A DNA stretch of 43,764 bases from Desulfosarcinaceae bacterium (GTDB taxonomy: Bacteria; Desulfobacterota; Desulfobacteria; Desulfobacterales; Desulfosarcinaceae): contig JASJCL010000057.1 of assembly GCA_030066015.1 (NCBI GenBank), forward strand, positions 1 through 43,764, written 5' to 3'. A program made the position numbers and the translations under genes. The notes beneath the pieces were generated by a model. It ran no database searches and was not told the origin of the DNA. It worked only from the letters and a program-made list of their open reading frames with translations. Shown here one piece after another: positions 1-8,101 of this stretch (position 1 is its first letter; each line of letters opens with the position of its first letter).

Positions 1-1
1 A

Positions 2-79
2 GAATCCGGGTTTAAGCGTTACTTCAATGTCCCGCCAAGCTCAGCCAAGAAGGCTTCCTATGCCGCGATATATCAATAA
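2..79 (+). CDS. Possible C-terminal end of a gene cut by the window edge
   Basis: Frame 2 is open from the left edge to a TAA at 77-79 and would encode about 25 residues containing FKRYFNVPPS. That phrase resembles the end of AraC-type DNA-binding domains, where a phenylalanine-rich helix is followed by a proline-serine turn. The piece is too short for a firm assignment and may be chance. Confidence 0.25.
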   Translation, partial: ESGFKRYFNVPPSSAKKASYAAIYQ

Positions 80-450
80 ATGATCCTCCTCCCGTTAACA
101 GATTCTGAAATGAAACGCCGAATACGTCTCGAACGTATTGATAATTAACACATAAACATCTGGCCTGAACTATATTTGACATGAATTACATAATATGATT
201 GTCTATCGGTATATCTCATCTTCAATAATCGTATGTTGTCGTTTACTATTACAGAGCCCTCGAATTAAGTTCCTTTCAACTGTCATACCTTAGATAAAAA
301 GATCTAAAAATTGTTGGCACCTAAGCGTGACCCGCTGAGCCAACTTCAGCGTCCTTAAGCGTTGCTGTTCTTACGTGCTGTTGCTGTGTGACCTTTCTGG
401 TTTCAGGGTGTTGTAAAACCAACGTCGTTCGGACGTGGAGATTCATTATC
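80..450. other. AT-rich intergenic region, no gene seen
   Basis: This stretch is AT-rich, and no reading frame in it has a credible start together with protein-like composition. It presumably carries the promoter of the propeptide-like gene and subtilase that follow. No promoter could be placed with confidence. Confidence 0.5.
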
Positions 451-777
451 ATGAGTCCTATTGTGAATATCAGCATGCTAATTAAAGTTAAATGGCGTAC
501 ACCAGAAGGGTTTGCACGCGTCAAAGAGATAGCGCAGACGCTTGATATTCAGCCGTCTAGGCAAGGCAGAACCAGTCTGTCGGGTAAAATGCCGGTGGCT
601 GCCTTCGAAAAACTCTTTGAGCACTCACCGATCCAGGTAGATCCCAAACCACCAGGAAAAAACGACTTTGGTTCGCCCGGTGGATATGCCATCGATGCAG
701 ACCTCAAGGTTCCCACACCATTAAAAACGTATGTTGAGATTATCTCGCTTGAGACGCCTAGCCGGCGACTCAGATGA
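451..777 (+). CDS. Small protein resembling a free-standing protease propeptide
   Basis: The protein has 108 residues and no signal peptide. The ATG at 451 is preferred over an upstream in-frame start because GTGGAG sits at 435-440, about 10 bases before it. Residues 19-61 run parallel to residues 45-89 of the subtilase encoded next: both have a helix, a turn with a GR pair, and then a segment ending in FEKLF. The C-terminal part, with KVPTPLKTYVE near residue 90, recalls the end of pro-kumamolisin activation domains. I infer a propeptide-like fold acting in trans as folding chaperone or inhibitor of the downstream protease. The genes lie 36 bases apart on one strand and are probably co-transcribed. 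The family assignment rests on reading by eye; an unrelated ferredoxin-like fold is the alternative. Confidence 0.6.
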   Translation: MSPIVNISMLIKVKWRTPEGFARVKEIAQTLDIQPSRQGRTSLSGKMPVAAFEKLFEHSPIQVDPKPPGKNDFGSPGGYAIDADLKVPTPLKTYVEIISLETPSRRLR

Positions 778-813
778 GCAAACAATGCAATTATGGAAAG
801 GAGCACCCGTATC

Positions 814-2301
814 ATGAGTAAAAAAAAGGCTCTCGACATATTGAAAATCGCCGTAACTTTCAAACGCCCGATCGACAAGCTAGGGCTCACCCAATATGGG
901 GCCCCAATGAGTGCCGATGTGGTTTCGTCATTTGTGCCCGAATCTGAGAATGTCGGCAAAGCCATGGATGAGTTGGCGAAACGCGGGTTTACGATCACGA
1001 CCAGAGGACGATTGACCGCTTCAATTCGCGGCAGCAAGAAAGATTTTGAAAAACTCTTTCGAACCAAGCTGTCTAAAATCGCATTCAAATCAGATGCGGC
1101 TGCCAGATTCTCGGCAGATTCCGTCCTGTATCCAGACAAGGACGCACCCTGGAAGCCGATTGTTAAGGTGGCAAAACTGATAGATGATGCCTACATCCAG
1201 TGGCCCCACATCTATTTCAATCAACGCTTTGCGGTGCCCCCTCCGTCACCCCTGCCGCCACAAGTGGATTATCATAGTCTCCGAGTGCCGGGGGATGTGT
1301 CCTTGCTCATGAACGCGAGCAAAGTTCATCGAGCCGGATACACAGGCCGCGGTATCCGTGTGGCCATGATCGACAGTGGTTTTGCCCACGGCCATCCCTA
1401 TTTCCAAGAAATGGGCTACAATTCATCGGTGGTGCTGGCACCCGGAGCGACACATCAAGATCAAGACGGCAATGGGCATGGTACCGGTGAGTCGGCCAAT
1501 ATATTCGCCATTGCCCCGGACGTCACCTTTATCGGCGTGAAGCTGGATAACGAGGAGGACCCCTACTCGAGCGCATCCATCCTCGAAGGTTTCCAAGAGG
1601 CCCTTTCGCATGAGCCGGACATCATCTCCGTAAGCCTGGGGTATGATCTGTGCCCCCAAAACCCCTTCACCGGCGGGCGCATCAGCCACGAGCATTTAAC
1701 GAGCCTACCCAATGGGCTCAAACCCCTCGAAGCCGAAATCTCACAAGCTGTTGCAGACGGCATCGTCGTTGTCTTTGCTGCTGGCAACGGGCATGTGGCC
1801 TTCCCCGGAATGATGCCTGAAGTGATTTCCGCTGGAGGTGTCTACGTCGATTCAGATGGGAGCATGCAGGCCTCTAGCTATGCCAGTGCCTTTTCCAGCA
1901 AGCCCTATCCGGGCCGCAACGTCCCGGATTTTTGCGGCCTCGTCGGTCTGGCGGACAACAATGCGGACTACATCATGTTACCCATTCCCAGCGAGTGCGA
2001 AATCGATACAGGCAATTCGGGTCATGACGGCACCCAGGCGGATGACGGCTGGGGAGTTTTCAGTGGAACCTCTGCCGCCGCACCCCAAGTTGCAGCCGTC
2101 TGTGCGCTTCTGCTGGAGAAGGACCCGAATCTGACTCCGGGTGAAATCAAAAGCGTGCTTCGGCGTACGTCCCGTGACGTGGTCAATGGCGCTGCAAACC
2201 CCTTTAGCAATGTGAACCAAGCCATGCCGGCTGGACCCGGTATTGATGGCGCCACTGGCGCGGGGTTGGTTGATGCCTTTGCGGCCTTCAATCAAGTCTA
2301 A
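814..2301 (+). CDS. S8 (subtilisin-like) serine peptidase with N-terminal propeptide-like domain
   Basis: The start at 814 is chosen because GGAAAGGAG lies at 795-803; an earlier in-frame ATG at 793 overlaps that ribosome binding site. The 495-residue protein lacks a signal peptide. Residues about 10-135 look like a pro-kumamolisin-type activation domain, followed by a proline-rich linker near 141-150. The catalytic domain has the subtilisin set: Asp187 in AMIDSG, His222 in GNGHGT, oxyanion Asn325 in AAGNGH and Ser420 in SGTSAAAP. The combination of a sedolisin-like propeptide with an S8 triad is unusual. With no visible export signal it may act in the cytoplasm or use a non-Sec route. The upstream neighbour appears to be an extra copy of the propeptide fold, suggesting control of activation in trans. 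The substrate is unknown. Confidence 0.9.
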   Translation: MSKKKALDILKIAVTFKRPIDKLGLTQYGAPMSADVVSSFVPESENVGKAMDELAKRGFTITTRGRLTASIRGSKKDFEKLFRTKLSKIAFKSDAAARFSADSVLYPDKDAPWKPIVKVAKLIDDAYIQWPHIYFNQRFAVPPPSPLPPQVDYHSLRVPGDVSLLMNASKVHRAGYTGRGIRVAMIDSGFAHGHPYFQEMGYNSSVVLAPGATHQDQDGNGHGTGESANIFAIAPDVTFIGVKLDNEEDPYSSASILEGFQEALSHEPDIISVSLGYDLCPQNPFTGGRISHEHLTSLPNGLKPLEAEISQAVADGIVVVFAAGNGHVAFPGMMPEVISAGGVYVDSDGSMQASSYASAFSSKPYPGRNVPDFCGLVGLADNNADYIMLPIPSECEIDTGNSGHDGTQADDGWGVFSGTSAAAPQVAAVCALLLEKDPNLTPGEIKSVLRRTSRDVVNGAANPFSNVNQAMPAGPGIDGATGAGLVDAFAAFNQV

Positions 2302-2463
2302 GATCGTTGCCCTGGGTATCGAGGATATTCTGGGCTGGCTCGCTCTAACGTGCGTCCATCGGGGCTAAATTAGTCCATTTGATTACAGAATCATCAATTC
2401 CTTGGTAGGGGAAGCTTACGCCATGAGACCTGATACCACATTACTAAGTTGGGGGATGCCGCC

Positions 2464-3384
2464 ATGGCCAATCGACATCTGTTTTTAGGAATCATCGCCA
2501 TTCTGATTACGACATCGCCTTCTACACTTTCTGGCAAAACGAATAAAACCAACCATCCATTGGTTACCCCATACGCGGGCTCAAGCATCTACAGCAAAGA
2601 TGTTACCCAATTTGACGAACACAGGGTTTTTATGGGCTGGAAGAAAGACAGCAAAGAATTCAAAGTGCAAGTGCTTGAGGGAAAGATCACTAAAATATTA
2701 TACAAGAATCCTCCTGAACGCTCAATCCTGGAACTGTACAGGAACTATAAAGGCGCATTGCAACAGGAAGGTGTGGAACTGCTTTTTGAGTGCGATCAGG
2801 GAAAGAAGGAATGTATTGACGGACATGTTGGCAACCAGTTGCGGCAACAATTCGGCATTCGTGCCATAAAGAACCGATCTGGACGCTATGTTCTCGCTAA
2901 GCTGAATCAGGAGAAACAGATTGTCTATCTCGCATTGGCCGTCGGGAACCAGAGTACGGATGTGCACGTCATCGAAATGAAGAAAATGGAAACCGGCAAA
3001 GTGGCCCTCAATTTAGCTGCGCTGACGGAGGGTTTAGACAGACAGGGCTTTGTCATCGTAGATGGGATCTATTTTGACACTGATAAAACTGAACTAAAAC
3101 CTGAATCAAAACCCGCAATAGATGAAGTCGTCAAATTACTTGAGGAGCGCCCAGACCTCAAGCTCTATGTTGTGGGGCATACCGACATGCAAGGGGAGCT
3201 GGCGTATAACATCAACCTGTCGTCAGGCCGCGCCGAAGCAGTTGTCCGCACGCTGGTAAATAAACACGGCATCTCGCCAGATCGGTTATTAAGCAAGGGT
3301 GTCGGGCCGTTAGCCCCTGTTGCGAGTAATAATCAGGAAGACGGTCGCGCTTTAAATAGGCGTGTTGTCCTTGTAGAGCGTTAG
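2464..3384 (+). CDS. OmpA-family protein with N-terminal DUF4892-like domain
   Basis: The product has 306 residues from the ATG at 2464, which has a G-rich ribosome binding site (GGGGG at 2451-2455) upstream; a TTG at 2449 is less likely. It begins with a hydrophobic signal peptide of about 24 residues. The middle region, with a motif near HRVFMGWKKD, resembles the DUF4892 family. The last 110 residues are an OmpA-type peptidoglycan-binding domain, with IYFDTDKTELKPES, VVGHTDMQG and NLSSGRAEAV followed by NRRVVLV. Such proteins sit in the periplasm or outer membrane and hold the envelope to the cell wall. The gene stands alone, convergent with the ParA gene downstream. Confidence 0.85.
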   Translation: MANRHLFLGIIAILITTSPSTLSGKTNKTNHPLVTPYAGSSIYSKDVTQFDEHRVFMGWKKDSKEFKVQVLEGKITKILYKNPPERSILELYRNYKGALQQEGVELLFECDQGKKECIDGHVGNQLRQQFGIRAIKNRSGRYVLAKLNQEKQIVYLALAVGNQSTDVHVIEMKKMETGKVALNLAALTEGLDRQGFVIVDGIYFDTDKTELKPESKPAIDEVVKLLEERPDLKLYVVGHTDMQGELAYNINLSSGRAEAVVRTLVNKHGISPDRLLSKGVGPLAPVASNNQEDGRALNRRVVLVER

Positions 3385-3412
3385 GAGTGTTTCTCTACTA
3401 CGGCCTCCCGAA

Positions 3413-4204
3413 TTAGATCGTAAATGGTGAATTTTCATCTTCCCCATTCAACTCATGGAACAACGATCTGAATTGCATGGTAAGCTTATGATTGGGCGCA
3501 TAATTGACAAGAGGTGTGGCATTCTGGTGTGATTCGCGGATGATCACCGAATTCGATAGACGGGTTTGTAGAATGGGCAGCCCTTCTTCGGTAAGCTCTG
3601 AGACCAATGCTCGGGGTAAATTGGCGCGCTCCTGAAAGTGATTGACGACAATACCCTCTACATTCAAGTCGCGATTGTGGTCTTGCTGGACTTCACGAAC
3701 ACGGTCGAGAAGTCGATAGAGCGCACGTCGCGAAAAATCGTCACAATCAAAAGGAATCAGACAGCGGTCCGCGGCAATGAGTGCCGACAGGGTGTAGAAA
3801 TTGAAGGCGGGTGGTGTGTCGATATAGATTGCATCATATCCGCCCAATTGGTCCAGGGCATCTTTCAGTTTTCCGATTTTAAAGCGCGATTCCAGGCGCG
3901 ACATTAATTCGCCGAGTGCTTCATCAGCAGGCAAGAGTGCCAGGCGGTCGATCGGTGTGGCATGAACATAGGCGCCCACTTCTTTGGGAAACCAAATAAA
4001 ACTAAGGGTTTCCTTATAATAATCAGCCAGTGTTAGTTCAAGTGAATCCGCCTTATTCCCAAGCATGTATTGAGTTGAGTTCGCCTGAGGATCCAAATCG
4101 ACCAATAGGGTCTTCTGTCCGGCGGCCGCACTGAACGCCGCCAGATTACATGCGATGGTCGTTTTGCCAACACCGCCCTTCTGGTTGAAAATAACCCTAC
4201 GCAT
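3413..4204 (-). CDS. ParA/Soj-family ATPase, orphan
   Basis: The product is 263 residues from the ATG at 4204, preceded by GGAAGA; a TTG five codons earlier would overlap that site. It has the deviant Walker A motif KGGVGKTT near the N-terminus, VDLDPQANST after it, and YIDTPPAFN as the Walker B region. These define the ParA family, dimerising ATPases that pattern on DNA to position plasmids, chromosomes or protein complexes. No ParB-like gene or centromere-like repeat array is visible nearby, so it is an orphan. It could position a protein cargo, as McdA- or MinD-like relatives do, or be a remnant of an integrated element. Its place in the AT-rich accessory segment fits the second option. 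Confidence 0.85.
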   Translation of the reverse strand: MRRVIFNQKGGVGKTTIACNLAAFSAAAGQKTLLVDLDPQANSTQYMLGNKADSLELTLADYYKETLSFIWFPKEVGAYVHATPIDRLALLPADEALGELMSRLESRFKIGKLKDALDQLGGYDAIYIDTPPAFNFYTLSALIAADRCLIPFDCDDFSRRALYRLLDRVREVQQDHNRDLNVEGIVVNHFQERANLPRALVSELTEEGLPILQTRLSNSVIIRESHQNATPLVNYAPNHKLTMQFRSLFHELNGEDENSPFTI

Positions 4205-4599
4205 AAGTTCTTCCAAACATTTTTGGTTAAAGTTAGTGTCAGGCTAGTGGAAGCTTCGGATGGACAATATGTCATTATCGCACACCCGTTAAGGATACAA
4301 GGTGTTCGTAAAACCCTTATAGGCGACAGTTGATGTAATTAACTGAAAAGAGCAGTGTGGGATACCTGGTTCGGGGCGTTGGCCAGTAGGTTAGGAAAGG
4401 ACCCTTGCCGCGCCTGCATCTGACCATGGGCTGCCCACTATGATATGTCCAGAGAATATAGCCTGGGGCGGCTGTGATATCGCAGGTTTTTCGTCGCCGG
4501 CTTAAACTTCAGATACTTGCACACCCACCAGTGCCAGATCGTGCACACAATTACTGGTGTCAGCGCTTCAAGCACCGGATAATTCATTTGCGATCCGCC
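4205..4599. other. Intergenic region between parA and the M28 peptidase
   Basis: No reading frame here is convincing. The region must hold the parA promoter and the end of the M28 transcript. No clear hairpin with a T-run was found. Confidence 0.5.
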
Positions 4600-5610
4600 T
4601 TAATTGGTCACCGACGCGTAATAGGTTGTCAAACTGATTACCAATTCCGCCATAAAATCAAAATCTAACGTTTCCATTGTATCGGAAGGCAGATGATAAT
4701 GGGGGTTACGGAAAAAAGCCGAGTCCGTTACCATGACGGCCCGATATCCTTTATCCCAAAAAGAAGCATGGTCGCTGAGTCTTACGGCGGGCAGGACCCA
4801 GCCATTGAATGGCACGGTCAAAGACACCACCGGCAGATTGGGGTTCCGCAGAAAACTCTTTCGTAATCCGCGACTGAATGGCAGTGAATCCACATTGCCG
4901 ACAATGCCAATGAAATTGCCCGTCTTTGGATATCCGAAAAACTGCAATGGAAACGGATAGCGCTGACAACCAGGCTCATGACAGGTATACCCCACCATCT
5001 CCAGACAGATCATGCCGTCGATGGTCTCACGTGCTTGCTCAGCACTGGCGGCAAAAACACGGCTGCCCATATAGTCTGTGCCATACGCAGGCGGTTCTTC
5101 CAGAGCAAACGCTACATATGTGATCTCAAGGGCACTTTGTCCGCTCGCGGTATCTTGCTTAAGTGCCCTTGCTGTTTCAAGTAGCACTGCTACGGCGCTT
5201 GCATTATCGTCTGCCCCCACTGTTCCGGCGACTGAATCATAATGAGCGCCCAAGACATAATGCACCGTCGGATTTTCTGACAGCCGCATTTTGGCGAGTA
5301 TATTGCTATAAGAATTGCCGGCGTACGCATAGGTCTGCCGTCTCACCTCAAGACCGTATTCTTCAAATTGCGCCTGGATATATCCCGCACTCTTTTCAAT
5401 ATTGCCGGGCACCCGCACGCTACGCTCGCCAATGGTTCGAGTCAGCATGGTCACATGGTTCTGCAAATTACTTCTGATAATTTGCTTGTCAAAACTAGGG
5501 GTGTCCTTGTGCACGGATGAGTTTCCTTCCGCAGTGCAAACAGATAGTATGAACAGAATACTCCAGAGTGCGATATTGCGCATGGTGTATTGCCATCGGT
5601 AGCGTTGCAT
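4600..5610 (-). CDS. Secreted M28-family zinc aminopeptidase
   Basis: The 336-residue product starts with a signal peptide (hydrophobic run about residues 10-26, then CTAEG). M28 metal-binding motifs appear in order: GAHYDS with His123, GADDNAS with Asp134/135, the catalytic pair ALEEP near residues 170-172, LEMVGY with Glu204, and HLPSDT with His306. The family binds two zinc ions and removes N-terminal residues from peptides outside the cytoplasm. The ATG lies only three bases after the stop of the upstream HtrA-like gene and has no clear ribosome binding site, so translation is probably coupled. An alternative start is the ATG at 5583, which would leave a shorter, more typical signal peptide. 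Part of the 5' end exists a second time at 6945-7181. Confidence 0.88.
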   Translation of the reverse strand: MQRYRWQYTMRNIALWSILFILSVCTAEGNSSVHKDTPSFDKQIIRSNLQNHVTMLTRTIGERSVRVPGNIEKSAGYIQAQFEEYGLEVRRQTYAYAGNSYSNILAKMRLSENPTVHYVLGAHYDSVAGTVGADDNASAVAVLLETARALKQDTASGQSALEITYVAFALEEPPAYGTDYMGSRVFAASAEQARETIDGMICLEMVGYTCHEPGCQRYPFPLQFFGYPKTGNFIGIVGNVDSLPFSRGLRKSFLRNPNLPVVSLTVPFNGWVLPAVRLSDHASFWDKGYRAVMVTDSAFFRNPHYHLPSDTMETLDFDFMAELVISLTTYYASVTN

Positions 5611-5613
5611 AAA

Positions 5614-6621
5614 CTATTTTAACTGTACAAGTTCGCGTCCGTGTCGGTTGAACCTGAAGTGTCGGCGGCGGTCATCTGATTTTATGTTGATCTCGACGAG
5701 TTGCGTACCATGCAAGACGGTGACCGGCACATCTACGCCCGCTTTGCCGATATCCCAGATTTTACGATAGAGGTCGGCCAGCCCTTTCACCGGTTGGTCC
5801 TTTACCTTTACAATGACATCAGTGCGCTTTACGCCAGCCTTGTCCGCAGGCCCATTCGGTGCTGTGCGAATTACAATCACACGTCCATGGGACTCCTCAG
5901 CATACAAACCGATCCAGGGCTTTGGCGGCAAACGGGTGCGTCCGATGGTTTTCAGATCCTCGAGAATCGGTTTCAGCAGATCAATGGGGACGAACATATT
6001 GCAGGGGATGGCGCCCAATCCTGCCACGGTCACTTGGGTAAACAATGATCCGATACCAACCAAGCGGCCATCGGATCCGATCAGCGCCGCGCCGCCGAAA
6101 CCGCTGATGGGTGGCGCAGTGAAGATGGCATTTTCCAGCAGGTATTCCCAGTATCCGGCGAATTCATTCCGAGATACGACGCGCGCCCCTTGAACGGCGT
6201 CTTTGCCACCGTAACTGACGGCGAGAATGAGGTCACCTTCCCCCAACATTGAGGATTCGCCCAGTTCGACAGGTTTCATGGAGAGCGGCATTTTGGCTTT
6301 AACCAGGCCGAAGCCAGATTCGTGATCATAACCGACCAAGACTGCGGAGGTGGTTTGCCCATCGAATAGGGTCACCTCAACGCTATCGGCCTCCAAAATA
6401 AGATATCCGATCGTGAGAATGTGCCCCTCGGCATCGATGAGGATGCCATTGCCCTCACGCTCGGTTCCGAGACTGGTGGCTGTGCGGGCGTCTTGCGGGA
6501 CGTTGGACCTCAGCTTGACAATGGTCTTGAACAGGTCTTCAAATTCCGTCTGAGCGCCAACTGGCGCGGACAGAATCAATATGACGGCGCATACAGACAA
6601 AAACCGGCAAGTATTTTTCAT
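5614..6621 (-). CDS. HtrA/DegP-like PDZ protein with all three catalytic residues replaced
   Basis: The product has 335 residues from the ATG at 6621, preceded by AGGGAG. A signal peptide occupies residues 1-23. Residues about 55-220 follow the HtrA trypsin fold and residues about 235-315 form one PDZ domain (KPWIGLYAEE, then GPADKAGVKRTDVIVKV). Against the HtrA consensus the His of TNAHV is Tyr73 (ILTIGYLI), the Asp before LAVLK is Gly103, and the Ser of GNSGGP is Gly176 (SGFGGAAL). The fold is kept but catalysis should be lost. The protein may therefore be a periplasmic scaffold or substrate-presenting partner. Its stop codon lies three bases before the M28 peptidase gene, suggesting that the two products work together. 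Confidence 0.85.
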   Translation of the reverse strand: MKNTCRFLSVCAVILILSAPVGAQTEFEDLFKTIVKLRSNVPQDARTATSLGTEREGNGILIDAEGHILTIGYLILEADSVEVTLFDGQTTSAVLVGYDHESGFGLVKAKMPLSMKPVELGESSMLGEGDLILAVSYGGKDAVQGARVVSRNEFAGYWEYLLENAIFTAPPISGFGGAALIGSDGRLVGIGSLFTQVTVAGLGAIPCNMFVPIDLLKPILEDLKTIGRTRLPPKPWIGLYAEESHGRVIVIRTAPNGPADKAGVKRTDVIVKVKDQPVKGLADLYRKIWDIGKAGVDVPVTVLHGTQLVEINIKSDDRRRHFRFNRHGRELVQLK

Positions 6622-6944
6622 GGTGCTCCCTAAAACGATTTCTGGGTTTACCAAGTCGTTCATCGACGAAAATCACAACCCTAACAGCTAAAATAAGCTC
6701 ACTTTAGGCAATAATAAACTCTTTGAGTTCCTTGCCGAGGCGGACGACAGACGGGCGCTTGGCGCAGAGTGTGCCTGGGGGCTGTAATGCCCGACGGCAT
6801 ACGGTTGTGGCAATAAACCAAAGACTGGGGATTCGGCCCCCTGAAAAGGATCTGATTTATAGCCTAACCTGCCTGTAAAACTGTCTGAGCGATGGGGTCC
6901 ACCGCCACCATCATTTTTTAGGTTGGCTCAATTGCGATCCGAAT
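6622..6944. other. Intergenic region, no gene seen
   Basis: No credible coding frame is present. The sequence lies between the HtrA-like gene and the remnant of the duplicated M28 gene, and should contain the promoter for the minus-strand htrA-like/M28 pair. Confidence 0.4.
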
Positions 6945-7181
6945 TTATTGGATAACTGCGGACTTTTCAATATTTCCTGGTAAGCGCACGCTACGCGCAC
7001 CAATGGTTCGGGTAAGCATGATCAAATGATTCTGTAAATTGCTTTTAATCTTTAGCTCATCAAAATGGGTAGTGCCCTGGTGCACGCATGAGTTTCCTTC
7101 CGCAGTGCAAACAGATAGTACGGACATAATACTCCAGAGTGCGAAATAGAGTTTGGTGTTTTACCATCGGTAGAATTGCAT
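6945..7181 (-). pseudogene. Truncated and mutated copy of the M28 peptidase 5' end
   Basis: Read from an ATG at 7181, this stretch matches the first 80 or so codons of the M28 gene at 4600-5610. Shared phrases are LSVCTAEGNS, SNLQNH, MLTRTIG and PGNIEKSA. The codon equivalent to the seventh (CAA in the intact gene) is TAA at 7161-7163, and the frame ends at 6945, just after the GNIEKSA segment, where homology is lost. No metal-binding motif remains. It cannot make a working enzyme, although a short peptide could start at the ATG around 7127. Confidence 0.85.
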
Positions 7182-7196
7182 CAGTTATTTGAATAT
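6955..7196. repeat. Diverged direct repeat of 5400-5625
   Basis: The two stretches align along their length on the same strand. Similarity continues past the M28 start codon into the equivalent of the end of the htrA-like gene, including a TTTAACTGTACA-like segment at 5618-5628. The duplicated unit therefore covered the gene junction. Many substitutions show that the event is old. Confidence 0.75.
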
Positions 7197-7298
7197 TACA
7201 GATATGGTAATTCAATAGTCTAATTTGGTTTTTACGATTTGCAATCGGGGAGAACCGGTTAGCGCCGGCTAAAGGGATGGATTCGACTCTAAACTATT

Positions 7299-7499
7299 TC
7301 AAATAGGATTTAAACAGCCAGTAATAGCGAAAAAGCCGAAATTAATATATCGAACAGATCGACCTAGACCCACTTTTTGTAGAATTGGCCGACCACCAAA
7401 TGATGAGATTTGACATTTTTCATTACTTGTATCAAATTGGAAATATAAACGGCTATTTTCATCGATAAGCAATTTTGTAATTTCATATAATCCAGGCAT
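7299..7499 (-). CDS. Short hypothetical ORF, doubtful
   Basis: A 66-codon frame follows the GAF-protein gene on the same strand, 26 bases after its stop. Its composition is protein-like (LLIDENSRLYFQFD, FGGRPILQKVG) but no ribosome binding site precedes the ATG at 7499 and no family is recognised. It might be a decayed tail of a longer gene. Confidence 0.3.
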   Translation of the reverse strand: MPGLYEITKLLIDENSRLYFQFDTSNEKCQISSFGGRPILQKVGLGRSVRYINFGFFAITGCLNPI

Positions 7500-7525
7500 A
7501 CGCCAGGCAAAAGGGAATCACTTCT

Positions 7526-8101
7526 TTAAAATGCCTTTGTCGCACCATAATCGAACCATTGATGCACATCATTTATCAATTTTTCATGATCAGCTTTTAT
7601 ATGGCTGTACAGCCTTGCGTTCTCAATACCGATGCTTCCAATCTCGGCTAAACCGATAATGAATTCATTTTCAATATCGGATAAGTTCAGCGGGTTATCG
7701 GCATAGATCCTAATAACGCCAATAACCTTACCTTTTACACTCATCGGACCGGATAGAATGGATAGAATCCCCTCTCTTTTTGCTTCTTCTTGATATTGTA
7801 TTTTTTCATTCGTATGTGCATCTGAAATTAGTACCCATCTTCCTTGCAGCGTCTCAACAATGCTTTTTTCAGAATCAATCGGCCCTTTATTGACATACGC
7901 CTCAGATAGCCCGTATGATGAGCTGGTCAACAGTTTATTTCGGGATTTATCCAATAGGAAAATGGCGCATCCTTTGACATCCAATGTTTTTACGATGTTC
8001 TCTGTTATTGACCGTAACACCTCACCAATATTGAGTGAGGAGTTTATTCTTTTTGTTATCTCCTTAAACAATCTCAAGTATTTCAATTCCTGATTATGCA
8101 T
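7526..8101 (-). CDS. GAF-domain protein
   Basis: The product is 191 residues, with a strong AAGGAGG ribosome binding site just before the ATG at 8101. A helical N-terminus (about residues 1-30) leads into one GAF domain (about residues 25-165), with GCAIFLLD, LSGPMSVKGKVIGVIRIYA and the typical closing IGIENARLY. GAF domains bind small ligands such as cyclic nucleotides, haem or bilins, or serve in dimerisation. No output domain (kinase, GGDEF, HTH) is attached, so the protein must pass its signal to a partner. No candidate partner lies next to it. Confidence 0.85.
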   Translation of the reverse strand: MHNQELKYLRLFKEITKRINSSLNIGEVLRSITENIVKTLDVKGCAIFLLDKSRNKLLTSSSYGLSEAYVNKGPIDSEKSIVETLQGRWVLISDAHTNEKIQYQEEAKREGILSILSGPMSVKGKVIGVIRIYADNPLNLSDIENEFIIGLAEIGSIGIENARLYSHIKADHEKLINDVHQWFDYGATKAF

